Source: Devosia indica (GTDB lineage: Bacteria > Pseudomonadota > Alphaproteobacteria > Rhizobiales > Devosiaceae). Taken from it: a stretch of DNA of 64,000 bases. Shown here in pieces: positions 1 to 7,809 of this stretch (the first letter of the stretch is position 1; every line of letters begins with the position of its first letter). The position numbers and the translations under genes are program-made. The stretch is taken from NCBI RefSeq assembly GCF_003056405.1, contig NZ_PYVZ01000009.1:1-64000 (forward strand), in the 5' to 3' direction. The notes beneath the pieces were generated by a model. The model saw only the letters and a program-made list of their open reading frames with translations, had not been told where the DNA came from and ran no database searches.

Positions 1-255
1 AAGCGCGCCATCGCCGTTGCCGGCGTTGCTTCAACACTCAGGGCGATAACAGGATGAAGGGAGCCTAGGTGCTCCATCGCAAATTACCTGAGCCAACAGC
101 CGCGCGGAGTTCTCACACAGCCTCGGGTGGGCAGCGGACTGGCGGGTTTTGGTGACAAACGCGGCGTCCTCGGCTAGGCTATTGCCCGTCATAGAATGAG
201 GTTCCCCCCGCCTCAATGAGGTTGGGGAGTTGGTCGTCAATCAACAAACCGCTGA

Positions 256-840
256 TCAGCGACCTGCCAACATGTTTGGGCTTGGGTGTAGTGGTAACCC
301 ACGTTTCATCGCCCGGACCTTGGCAACAAGTGGATCGGCCAGACAACCTTCGCTCCACGTCTCGAAGCCGATAAGGGGCAGGCCCTTGCCGCCATCCTCA
401 CCGCGCCTTTTGCCTCGGTCGAAAGTGTGGAACGCTTCGACATCTACGCCATAGATTTCACTAAGGCCAATTGCTGTAGCAAGATGGATCGCATCAGCAG
501 TTCCCAGTTTCCGGAACGCCTCGCCCTTCCTGTATTCCTGGCCGCGAAGTCGGCTGGCCATCTCCATAATAATGGGACTGGCATCAACGGTGACGACCAC
601 ACCTCTGAAATCGCGCAAAAAATCCTGAAAGGTGCCGACGTTAGACGCCGCCAATGTCGGTGTCGTGATTTCAGCAATGGAGATCGTGGAGCAGTAGATG
701 CGGCAACGGCCTGCCTGCGCGTCCCCAAGTAGCTGTTGGATATCGTCGACGACGTTGCCGTGCTGGTGCCGTTCGTCGACCAGGTGGGCGGTGAACACGC
801 AGGTGTCCCAATAGTAGTTCAACGGCGCCGAGGTACTCAC
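256..840 (-). CDS. PIN-domain protein (putative ribonuclease, toxin-like)
   Basis: A 194-residue protein with the acidic residues of a PIN nuclease in order: D12 in WDTCVF, E57 in SIAEI, D116 in TADAIHLA and D141 in HTFDRG. PIN proteins use such acids to bind Mg2+ or Mn2+ and cut RNA, often as VapC-type toxins. It starts with GTG inside a GTGA overlap with the stop codon of the upstream gene, so the two are probably translationally coupled. The C-terminal tail of about 50 residues after D141 is longer than in a minimal VapC. The partner is much larger than a normal VapB antitoxin, so a toxin-antitoxin role is inference. Base composition is lower in GC than the rest of the window. Confidence 0.75.
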   Translation of the reverse strand: MSTSAPLNYYWDTCVFTAHLVDERHQHGNVVDDIQQLLGDAQAGRCRIYCSTISIAEITTPTLAASNVGTFQDFLRDFRGVVVTVDASPIIMEMASRLRGQEYRKGEAFRKLGTADAIHLATAIGLSEIYGVDVEAFHTFDRGKRRGEDGGKGLPLIGFETWSEGCLADPLVAKVRAMKRGLPLHPSPNMLAGR

Positions 841-1640
841 TGTGCTTCCCAGTCCTCATCATCACCCGGTGGCGCCTCGAAGGCGGCTTGCCATCTAACC
901 AAGCCCTCCCCTTTTGGCACCACCTCGATGCGCCGGACTTCCAGCAGTCTCGGCAAACCGGATTTCCCGTCATAACGGGCGGTGCCATAGAAAACTGCGC
1001 GTTTCTCAAGTGCCGCGGCGATCTCTTCAAGTGGCACACGGCTAATGTCGCAAGTCAGCGGGAGATCGCCAGCCGAAAGGCGGACCACACCAGTTTTTTG
1101 AGCCTGCTGGAAATCTACTGCCCGTAGCGTGCCATCGAATGACCCGAGCGCCATGCCCGCGAAATAGGCCGGCTTGCCCTCCAACTTCTTGATATCGGCC
1201 AGCACCTTTTCTGCTTGCGCCGCCAGATATGGGTCGAGGCGGATGACATTGTCCCCCTCAACCTTGATCTCTCCAAATTGGAAAGACCTACCTACCCCCC
1301 TATTGAGGGTCACGACGCTTTCGACAACTTTTAGAGGTAGCAGGCGGGCGGGCTGACTGTCGCGCCTGATCTCGTCGATGGCTTGTTCGAAGTAGCTCGC
1401 GCCCGAATGGGTGATGGCTGCCACCTTGTTTTTTCGCTCGACGATCTGCGCCGTTGCCGTGTTCTTTCTGAGATCGCCGATTATGAACTGATGCCGGCGT
1501 TCACCATTCGCCGCTATGTCAGACGCAGCCAAGCCGCGCATGAATGCGGAGAACTTTTCGGCAAACACCTCCCCATCAACCTCATCGTTAAATTCAACGA
1601 GGCCGTGAATGGTCAAAGTGATGTCGCGGCCATCAGCCAC
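837..1640 (-). CDS. Hypothetical protein coupled to the PIN-domain gene
   Basis: A 267-residue soluble protein that I do not recognise. It begins with a beta-rich segment (DITLTIHGLVEF), has no signal peptide or membrane segment, has a charged middle (EKVLADIKKLEG) and ends with an acidic tail (PPGDDEDWEAQ). The start is GTG with an AGGGG ribosome binding site about 6-10 bases upstream. Its last bases overlap the start of the PIN gene by 4 bp, which suggests that it acts with the PIN protein, for example as inhibitor or specificity subunit. No DNA-binding motif typical of a short antitoxin is visible. Function unknown. Confidence 0.6.
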   Translation of the reverse strand: MADGRDITLTIHGLVEFNDEVDGEVFAEKFSAFMRGLAASDIAANGERRHQFIIGDLRKNTATAQIVERKNKVAAITHSGASYFEQAIDEIRRDSQPARLLPLKVVESVVTLNRGVGRSFQFGEIKVEGDNVIRLDPYLAAQAEKVLADIKKLEGKPAYFAGMALGSFDGTLRAVDFQQAQKTGVVRLSAGDLPLTCDISRVPLEEIAAALEKRAVFYGTARYDGKSGLPRLLEVRRIEVVPKGEGLVRWQAAFEAPPGDDEDWEAQ

Positions 1641-2007
1641 CGGAAACCCCTACAATTGCTCATGGCATTCATAACGCCAAAGGCTTGAGATAATCTTCAT
1701 GGCCAGTCGGGAATGGCAAGAGATAATGAGGGCCGGGTCGAGCGCCTCAAACCAATGTCCGCTGTGGAGCCTTGGACATTGCGCCCATAGTGTCAGGTTG
1801 GGGGTCGATTTCCGCCACTGCCCAAAAGATATCCCCGCCCCCAAAACCTCCCTCATACTCCTCCTCATCTCTCCCGCGATGGGCGGACTGCAGCGAACAG
1901 TTGCGGGAGGAGCCGGTGAGACTGGATTCGCTCCAGGGCTCGTCTGCCAGTCGGGTCACCTTGCGACGAGCGATCAATAGGGGCCACGACGGCAGGAGAA
2001 ACCCAGC

Positions 2008-2066
2008 GTTCCGAGGCGGCGACGTCTCTATTACTTAGTTTTACTGAGACGCACGCGCCTCGGAAC
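2008..2066. repeat. Large interrupted palindrome (two-tier hairpin)
   Basis: An 11-bp arm GTTCCGAGGCG at 2008-2018 pairs perfectly with CGCCTCGGAAC at 2056-2066. Inside it, separated by four unpaired bases on each side, CGTCTC at 2023-2028 pairs with GAGACG at 2046-2051, leaving a 17-base AT-rich loop. No T-tract follows, so a simple terminator is unlikely. It could be a protein-binding site, a structured RNA or the remnant of a mobile element end. Confidence 0.7.
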
Positions 2067-2150
2067 ACGTCCATTTCAACCGGAGGCGACAGTGCCGGCC
2101 GGCGCGCCTTCACGCACAAATTGTGGACCAAGGGAGCGCGCCCGGGGCCC

Positions 2151-2172
2151 AACCGTACGCTTCGGTACGGTT
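2151..2172. promoter_or_regulatory. Hairpin in the leuD upstream region
   Basis: AACCGTAC at 2151-2158 and GTACGGTT at 2165-2172 form a perfect 8-bp stem with a GCTTCG loop, about 65 bases before the leuD start. No T-run follows. It could be a leader RNA structure or a regulator site. No leucine-codon leader peptide was identified, so attenuation is not claimed. Confidence 0.4.
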
Positions 2173-2236
2173 CAGGCTTGACCGAAACCCCGCTTTCGCG
2201 CAATGACCGTGGTCAACAGCGAGGTCCAGCAGCCCC

Positions 2237-2842
2237 ATGGATAAATTCACCACCCTGACCGGTGTCGCGGCACCCCTGCCGATCATCAATATCGACACCG
2301 ACATGATCATCCCCAAGCAATATCTGAAAACCATCAAGCGGACCGGTCTCGGCACCGCGCTGTTTTCCGAGATGCGCTACAATGAGGACGGCTCGGAGAA
2401 CCCCGATTTCGTGCTCAACAAGCCCGCCTATCGCAACGCGCAGATCATCATTGCCGGCGATAATTTCGGTTGTGGCTCCAGCCGCGAGCATGCCCCCTGG
2501 GCGCTGCTCGATTTCGGCATCCGCTGCGTGATCTCCACCAGCTTCGCCGACATTTTCTACAATAACTGCTTCAAGAACGGCATCCTGCCGCTGGTCGTGA
2601 CGCCAGAGCAATTAAAGCTCCTGCTCGACGACGCCGAGCGCGGCTCCAATGCCACGCTGACGGTCGACCTCGAAGCCCAGACGATCAAGGGCCCGGACGG
2701 CGGCACGCTCAATTTCGACATCGACCCCTCCCGCAAGCAGATCCTGCTTGAGGGGCTTGACGATATTGCCGGCACGCTGAAATCCGATCCCTCCATCTCC
2801 GCTTTCGAGGGCAAGATGGCCACCGAGCGCCCCTGGCTCTAA
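2237..2842 (+). CDS. leuD: 3-isopropylmalate dehydratase small subunit
   Basis: LeuD, with LeuC, isomerises 2-isopropylmalate to 3-isopropylmalate in leucine synthesis. The 201 residues match the normal bacterial LeuD length. The swivel-domain signature [16 protein letters not shown] lies at about residues 75-90, and the N-terminal [14 protein letters not shown] segment is also typical. The ATG start has only a weak GAGG about 13 bases upstream. leuC is not in the window, and leuB lies 1.5 kb downstream, separated by three unrelated genes, so the leu genes are dispersed here. Confidence 0.97.
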   Translation: MDKFTTLTGVAAPLPIINIDTDMIIPKQYLKTIKRTGLGTALFSEMRYNEDGSENPDFVLNKPAYRNAQIIIAGDNFGCGSSREHAPWALLDFGIRCVISTSFADIFYNNCFKNGILPLVVTPEQLKLLLDDAERGSNATLTVDLEAQTIKGPDGGTLNFDIDPSRKQILLEGLDDIAGTLKSDPSISAFEGKMATERPWL

Positions 2843-2864
2843 CCCCACAAGCAGAGAGACAAAA

Positions 2865-3254
2865 TTGGTCCAGCGCGTTTCCACCGGCTCCCCGTTTGAA
2901 GCCACTTTCGGCTATTCCCGCGCTGTCCGGCACGAGGACACTGTCTATGTCTCCGGCACGACCGGCTATGACTATGCCACGATGACAATGCCCGAAAGCG
3001 TAGGCGAGCAGGCCAGGAACGCCCTGGCCACCATCGACAAGGCTCTCAAGGATGCCGGCTCGTCCATTCAGGACACCGTCCGCGTCGTCTATTATGTCGG
3101 TGACCGCTCTTTTGTGGACGAGGTCGTTGCAGCCGTTGGTCCGGTGTTCAAGGACATCCGGCCTGCGGCCTCCATGCTCATCGTTGCGATGATCGAAGAG
3201 GGCATGAAGATCGAGATCGAGGTGACCGCCCGCATCGGCGCAGCCACATCGTGA
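2865..3254 (+). CDS. Rid-family protein (RidA-like, catalytic Arg missing)
   Basis: A 129-residue single-domain protein of the YjgF/YER057c/UK114 (Rid) fold, recognisable from VYVSGTTG, QARNALATIDKALKDAGSS and the C-terminal MKIEIEVTA. Canonical RidA deaminates reactive enamines using an Arg in the PARS-like motif near residue 105. Here the aligned segment reads RPAASMLIVAMI, so the Arg is replaced by Ala and deaminase activity is doubtful. The TTG start has a GAGAGA-type site just upstream, 22 bp after leuD, and the gene overlaps the next gene by 4 bp, so it is probably in an operon with both. Confidence 0.85.
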   Translation: MVQRVSTGSPFEATFGYSRAVRHEDTVYVSGTTGYDYATMTMPESVGEQARNALATIDKALKDAGSSIQDTVRVVYYVGDRSFVDEVVAAVGPVFKDIRPAASMLIVAMIEEGMKIEIEVTARIGAATS

Positions 3255-3679
3255 GCCCCACGCCCCGCCTCGAATTCGTCGATGCGCCCAGCGCCTCCGA
3301 CATCGAGGCGGTGGTGGGCATACTGGGTGCCGCCGCCGAGAGCCAGCACCCGGGCGGCAATTACCGGGACTATGGCTTCCTGCTCAGGGATGAGGCCGGC
3401 ACCATCCAGGGCGGCCTCACCGGCTATGTGCTCTACGACTGGATGTTCATCCAGTTCGTCTCCGTTGCCCCTGACCTGCGCGGCCAGGGCCTGGGCCGGC
3501 TCTTGATGCAGCGGGCCGAAGACTGGGCCCGCCAGCAGGGCCTGGGCGGCATGTGGCTCGACACCTTTGCCTTCCAGGCGCCCGGCTTCTACCGCGACCT
3601 CGGCTTCGTTGAATTCGGCACCATCGAGGACCACCCGGCCGGATCGCGCCGCATCTTCTTCCAGAAACGCCTGGGCTGA
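3251..3679 (+). CDS. GNAT-family N-acetyltransferase
   Basis: A 142-residue single-domain acetyltransferase. The acetyl-CoA pyrophosphate-binding motif A is visible as VAPDLRGQGLGRLLMQRAEDWA around residues 76-97, followed by the motif-B-like FYRDLGF segment. The substrate cannot be told from sequence. The GTG start overlaps the stop of the Rid gene (GTGA), and the CPBP gene begins three bases after its stop, so the three genes are probably co-transcribed. Confidence 0.88.
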   Translation: MSPTPRLEFVDAPSASDIEAVVGILGAAAESQHPGGNYRDYGFLLRDEAGTIQGGLTGYVLYDWMFIQFVSVAPDLRGQGLGRLLMQRAEDWARQQGLGGMWLDTFAFQAPGFYRDLGFVEFGTIEDHPAGSRRIFFQKRLG

Positions 3680-3682
3680 TCG

Positions 3683-4321
3683 ATGAGCGCCCGGCAACTG
3701 GCCCTACTGGCGCACGCAGCGCTCCTGATCGGGGCGCTGTTTTTCATCGTGCCGGCGCTGACTGCCTGGCACCCGCAACATGGCTATCTGTTCGCCCTGA
3801 CCTTTTACTGGCTGTTCTTCTGCCTGCCGGTCATCGGCTGGCATGCCCTGGAGGGCAATGACGGGCGGCTGTTCTCCGAAAAGCTGCGCTGGCGTGATTG
3901 GTGGATCATTCCGCTCCTGCTGGTGCAGGTCGGAATCATTGCCATTGCCAATTTCGTGCCCAACACCTCGATCCTGACCAGCGGCAGCATGTATCTGGCC
4001 CTGCTGATCGCCGCCATCAACGGCCCCTTGGAGGAAATGGCCTGGCGCGGTGGCTTCATTGGCACCTTCAGGGACAAGCCGCGCCTTGGCTTCTGGCTGG
4101 GCTGGGCCTTGTTCACCGCCTGGCATATCCCCCTGGCTCTCAGCCATGATATTGTCTTTGATGGCGGGGCACTGGCCCTTGTCGGTGGGGCATCAGCCCT
4201 GGGCCTGTTCTGGGCCTGGATCGCCTGGCGGACCGGTTCGGTGTTTTATGTGAGCCTGGCGCACATGCTCACCAATGTCTTTGCCTTCTGGGTGCTGTTC
4301 TCACGGAACGGATTTGCCTGA
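3683..4321 (+). CDS. CPBP-family intramembrane metalloprotease
   Basis: A 212-residue, largely hydrophobic protein with about six membrane segments. It has all three motifs of the CPBP (CAAX protease and bacteriocin-processing) family: EExxxR at E117-E118 to R122, FxxxH at F144-H148 and HxxxN at H194-N198. These Glu and His residues are the catalytic or metal-binding set. Bacterial members often act in bacteriocin self-immunity or membrane-protein processing, but the substrate is unknown here. It starts three bases after the GNAT stop codon. Confidence 0.88.
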   Translation: MSARQLALLAHAALLIGALFFIVPALTAWHPQHGYLFALTFYWLFFCLPVIGWHALEGNDGRLFSEKLRWRDWWIIPLLLVQVGIIAIANFVPNTSILTSGSMYLALLIAAINGPLEEMAWRGGFIGTFRDKPRLGFWLGWALFTAWHIPLALSHDIVFDGGALALVGGASALGLFWAWIAWRTGSVFYVSLAHMLTNVFAFWVLFSRNGFA

Positions 4322-4408
4322 ACTCGCCTTGCGCAAGGCCCCGAAAACCTTGTATGTCGGCACCAAATTCAGGTGTACCCACCAGTACGGCGAGGAGCTT
4401 TTCCCAAA

Positions 4409-5509
4409 ATGGCCACCCATTCCCTTTTTCTTCTGCCCGGCGACGGCATCGGCACCGAGATCATGGTCGAGGTGGAAAAGCTCATCGCCTGGACCAATGC
4501 CGAGGGCCTGACTGATTTTTCGACCGATACCGGCCTGGCCGGCGGTGCTGCCTATGACAAGCACGGCGTGGCCATCACCGATGAGGATGTCGCCAAGGCC
4601 AAGGCCGCCAATGCAGTGATCTTCGGCGCCGTGGGCGGCCCCAAATGGGATGACGTTCCCTATGAGCATCGCCCCGAAGCGGCCCTGTTGCGCCTGCGCA
4701 AGGAACTGGCCGTCTTCGCCAATCTCCGCCCTGCGATCTGCTACCCGGCCCTGGCCTCGGCGTCCTCGCTGAAAAAGGAGCTGGTGGAAGGCCTCGACAT
4801 CCTGATCGTGCGCGAACTGACCGGCGGCGTCTATTTCGGTGAGCCCAAGACCATCACCGATCTCGGTGACGGGCAGAAGCGCGCCATCGATACCCAGGTT
4901 TATGAAACCTATGAAATCGACCGTATCGCCCGCGTGGCCTTCGACCTGGCCCGCACCCGCGGCGGCAAGGTGCATTCGGCCGACAAGAAGAACGTGATGA
5001 AGTCCGGGGTGCTCTGGGACGAAGTGGTCAAGGGCGTCGCCAGGGACTATCCGGACGTGGAACTGCACCATATCCTCGCCGACAACGCCGCCATGCAGCT
5101 GGTGCGCACGCCCAAGCAGTTCGATGTCATGGTCACTGACAATCTCTTTGGCGACATTCTCTCCGACGTCGCGGCCATGCTGACCGGCTCGCTGGGCATG
5201 TTGCCCTCGGCCAGCCTCGGCGCCCCCGATCCGGTCACCGGCAAGCGCAAGGCCTTTTACGAGCCCGTACACGGCTCGGCTCCCGACATTGCCGGCCAGG
5301 GCATCGCCAACCCCATCGCCATGATCGCAAGCTTCGCCATGGCGCTGCGCTATTCGTTCAACATGGTCGAGCTGGCCACCCAGGTCGAAAACGCCATTTC
5401 GGCCGTGCTCAGCGACGGGTTGCGCACCGGCGACATCGCCCAGGAGAACTGCAGGACCGTCGGTACCGAGGAAATGGGCGCCGCGATCCTGGCCAAGCTC
5501 AAAGCCTAG
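4409..5509 (+). CDS. leuB: 3-isopropylmalate dehydrogenase
   Basis: LeuB oxidises and decarboxylates 3-isopropylmalate to 2-oxoisocaproate with NAD+. The protein starts [17 protein letters not shown], the usual LeuB beginning, and contains [11 protein letters not shown] and the metal/substrate signature around [21 protein letters not shown] chose ATG 4409 (366 residues), which has a GAGGAG ribosome binding site, over an in-frame GTG at 4373 that would add 12 atypical residues. A bidirectional terminator follows. It belongs with leuD in the leucine pathway. Confidence 0.97.
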   Translation: MATHSLFLLPGDGIGTEIMVEVEKLIAWTNAEGLTDFSTDTGLAGGAAYDKHGVAITDEDVAKAKAANAVIFGAVGGPKWDDVPYEHRPEAALLRLRKELAVFANLRPAICYPALASASSLKKELVEGLDILIVRELTGGVYFGEPKTITDLGDGQKRAIDTQVYETYEIDRIARVAFDLARTRGGKVHSADKKNVMKSGVLWDEVVKGVARDYPDVELHHILADNAAMQLVRTPKQFDVMVTDNLFGDILSDVAAMLTGSLGMLPSASLGAPDPVTGKRKAFYEPVHGSAPDIAGQGIANPIAMIASFAMALRYSFNMVELATQVENAISAVLSDGLRTGDIAQENCRTVGTEEMGAAILAKLKA

Positions 5510-5532
5510 GACAAAGCACCCACCGCAAACAA

Positions 5533-5560
5533 AAAGCCCCGGTGTCACCACCGGGGCTTT
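5533..5560. terminator. Bidirectional terminator between leuB and rpsP
   Basis: AAAGCCCCGG at 5533-5542 pairs with CCGGGGCTTT at 5551-5560, plus one further T-A pair, around a 6-base loop. It is flanked by A-rich sequence on the left and T-rich on the right, so it can end both leuB (+) and the ffh-rpsP transcript (-). Confidence 0.88.
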
Positions 5561-5582
5561 CGTATTCAGGTCGGGCCCAAGC

Positions 5583-5972
5583 TTACTCGGCCGAAGCGGC
5601 TTCCTCGGCGGGCGCTTCTGCCGGCGCGTTGGCAGCGGCTTCACGGGCAGCGCGCTCTTCGGCGCGTTCCTTGGCCTTGTCGCCGGGCACACCCTTGTTC
5701 GGGTTGTTGCGCGCCGGACGCTTGGAAATGCCGGCAGCGTCGAGGAAACGCAGTACGCGGTCGGTCGGCAGCGCGCCGTGCGAAAGCCAGTGCTGCACGC
5801 GCTCGGCATTCAGCACGACGCGGTTCTCGGCGTCCTTGGCCAGCAGCGGGTTGTAGGTGCCCAGCTTTTCGATGAAGCGGCCATCGCGCGGCGAGCGCAC
5901 ATCGGCAACCACGATGTGGTAGAAGGGACGCTTCTTGGTGCCGCCACGGGCGAGACGAAGCTTGAGTGCCAT
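5583..5972 (-). CDS. rpsP: 30S ribosomal protein S16
   Basis: S16 is a structural protein of the small ribosomal subunit. The N-terminal [28 protein letters not shown] start and the [10 protein letters not shown] segment are diagnostic. At 129 residues it is longer than the roughly 80-residue E. coli protein, because of an Ala/Glu-rich C-terminal tail (about residues 100-129) that is common in alphaproteobacteria. An AGGA site precedes the ATG. It follows ffh by 39 bp, so the two are co-transcribed. The usual downstream genes rimM and trmD are not found; convergent leuB lies there instead. Confidence 0.97.
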   Translation of the reverse strand: MALKLRLARGGTKKRPFYHIVVADVRSPRDGRFIEKLGTYNPLLAKDAENRVVLNAERVQHWLSHGALPTDRVLRFLDAAGISKRPARNNPNKGVPGDKAKERAEERAAREAAANAPAEAPAEEAASAE

Positions 5973-6011
5973 TTTGTCAGTCCTGTCAGTTCGTTAGTGA
6001 ATTGAAACGGG

Positions 6012-7595
6012 TTATTTCTTTTTGCCCAGGCCCGGCAGGCCAGGGAAACGGGGGGCTCCGCCCAGGCCCGGCAGGGCCGGTCCACCGGAGGATTTGAGGA
6101 GCGCATTGACGTCGCTGGGCAGCGACTTCTGCGCCGGTACGTCTGCAGAAGGCAGGCCCTTCAATTGTTCGGGGTCGACGCCGGCCTGTCGGGCCATGGC
6201 TTCAAGCTGCTTGGGATCCATCTTGGAAAGGTCGGGCATGCCACCCATCATCCCGCCCATCTTGCCGCCGAACATGCCGGCCAGCGAGCCCATGCCGCCC
6301 TTACTGACCTTCTTCATCATGTCCGCCATCTGGCGGTGCTGCTTGGCCAGCTTGTTGATTTCCGAGACTTCCACGCCCGCCCCCGCGGCAATGCGCTTGC
6401 GGCGCGAGGCATTGAGCAGGTCCGGATTGGCCCGCTCTTTTTTGGTCATGGAATTGATGATGGCGATCTGGCGGTCAAAGACCTTCTCATCGACATTGGC
6501 GCCCGCCATGGCCTTTTTGAGCTGGCCGGCGCCCGGCAACAGGCCCATCAGCCCGCCCATGCCGCCCATCTTCTTCATCTGCTGCAATTGGCTGCGCAGA
6601 TCCTCGAAATCGAAGGCGCCCTTCTTGAGCTTCTTGGCCATCTTCTGGGCGTCTTCGGCCGACACATGCTCGGCGGCCTTTTCGACCAGGCTGACAATGT
6701 CGCCCATGCCCAGAATACGGTCGGCGATGCGGCTGGGGTGGAAGTCTTCCAGCGCATCCATCTTTTCGCCGACGCCGATCAGCTTGATCGGCTTGCCGGT
6801 GGCCGCGCGCATCGAGAGCGCCGCGCCACCGCGCCCGTCGCCATCCACGCGGGTCATCACAATGCCGGTGACGTCCAGCCGCCCGTCAAAGCTGCGCGCC
6901 ACATTGATGGCGTCCTGGCCGGTCAACGCATCAACGACAAGCAGGATTTCATGCGGCTTGGCGATGTTCTTGATGGAAACGGTTTCTTCCATCAGCTCTT
7001 CATCGATATGGGTGCGGCCCGCCGTATCGAGAATGAGCACGTCATACCCGCCCAGCCGCCCCTCGCGCTCGGCGCGGCGGGCAATCTCGACCGGGGTTTC
7101 GGAAGTGACGATGGGCAGGGTATCCACACCCACCTGTTCGCCCAATACGCGGAGCTGCTCCATGGCCGCCGGGCGGCGCGTATCGAGCGAGGCGAGCAGG
7201 ACCTTCTTTTTCTGCCGGTCCTTGAGCCGCTTGGCGATCTTGGCCGTGGTTGTGGTCTTGCCCGAGCCCTGCAGGCCCACCATCAAAAGAGTCACGGGCG
7301 CGGGGGCATTGAGATCGATGGTGACGGCGTCGGCCCCCAGGACCTGCACAAGCTCGTCATTGACGATCTTGACCACCTGCTGGCCCGGCGTCACCGAGCG
7401 GGTGACTTCGGCGCCCACGGCGCGCTCGCGCACCTGTTCGACAAAGGCACGCACCACTTCGAGCGAAACGTCGGCCTCGATCAGCGCCCGGCGGATTTCG
7501 CGCATGGCTGCATCGACATCGGCAGCGTTCAGCGCGCCGCGTCCTCGCAATCCCTCGAAAATCTTGCCAAGCCGGTCGCTTAAGCTCTCAAACAT
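6012..7595 (-). CDS. ffh: Signal recognition particle protein Ffh
   Basis: The SRP54 GTPase that binds signal peptides and 4.5S RNA and delivers ribosomes to FtsY. It has an N domain, a G domain with the P-loop GLQGSGKTTTTAKIA, DTRRPAA, ILDTAGR and RVDGDGRGGAAL motifs, and a long Met- and Gly-rich M domain. The start at 7595 gives MFESLSDRLGKIFEGLRG, the family norm, with an AAGGA site; a longer in-frame extension to 7658 was rejected. The length is 527 residues. Its receptor gene ftsY lies at 12.4 kb in this window. Confidence 0.97.
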   Translation of the reverse strand: MFESLSDRLGKIFEGLRGRGALNAADVDAAMREIRRALIEADVSLEVVRAFVEQVRERAVGAEVTRSVTPGQQVVKIVNDELVQVLGADAVTIDLNAPAPVTLLMVGLQGSGKTTTTAKIAKRLKDRQKKKVLLASLDTRRPAAMEQLRVLGEQVGVDTLPIVTSETPVEIARRAEREGRLGGYDVLILDTAGRTHIDEELMEETVSIKNIAKPHEILLVVDALTGQDAINVARSFDGRLDVTGIVMTRVDGDGRGGAALSMRAATGKPIKLIGVGEKMDALEDFHPSRIADRILGMGDIVSLVEKAAEHVSAEDAQKMAKKLKKGAFDFEDLRSQLQQMKKMGGMGGLMGLLPGAGQLKKAMAGANVDEKVFDRQIAIINSMTKKERANPDLLNASRRKRIAAGAGVEVSEINKLAKQHRQMADMMKKVSKGGMGSLAGMFGGKMGGMMGGMPDLSKMDPKQLEAMARQAGVDPEQLKGLPSADVPAQKSLPSDVNALLKSSGGPALPGLGGAPRFPGLPGLGKKK

Positions 7596-7768
7596 GTCTC
7601 GTCCTTTTCGCTCGCAGGCCAATCCCGCAAGAGATAGGGTCCACAAGGCCAAATGCAAAACCCACCCGCGGGCGCAACGCGCTGGCGGGTGTTGGCCTCC
7701 GGGATCGGTTTATACCTCGAGGGGTCCCGGTCGGCTGGTCAGGAGCAAAAAGCCTGATGAACGGGCTG

Positions 7769-7797
7769 GCTTTAGGTCAAAGCCGGAACAGAGTCAA
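7769..7797 (-). promoter_or_regulatory. Candidate sigma-70 promoter for ffh-rpsP
   Basis: On the minus strand TTGACT (7797-7792) is followed after 17 bases by TAAAGC (7774-7769). The -35 match is good and the -10 match is poor. The leader to the ffh ATG would be about 165 bases. This is a pattern match only. Confidence 0.3.
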
Positions 7798-7809
7798 GAA
7801 AGCGCGCGA

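Larger units (their letters stand above)
1641..2236. other. Gene-free stretch between the accessory pair and leuD
   Basis: Almost 600 bp with no convincing gene; the short open frames here have no family resemblance, no good ribosome binding site and atypical composition. It contains a large interrupted palindrome at 2008-2066 and a small hairpin at 2151-2172, both listed separately. The leuD promoter should lie in its right part, but I cannot identify a clear -35/-10 pair. Confidence 0.5.

Noticed and set aside
31..240. A 69-codon open frame on the minus strand at the left edge
   Set aside because: No family resemblance, no good ribosome binding site, and composition typical of a chance frame.
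1650..2203. Several overlapping open frames of 70-110 codons between the PIN partner gene and leuD
   Set aside because: They lie on both strands and in several frames, and none has a ribosome binding site or recognisable domain.
4373..4408. A GTG start for leuB at 4373
   Set aside because: It adds 12 residues absent from LeuB proteins, whereas ATG 4409 has GAGGAG upstream.
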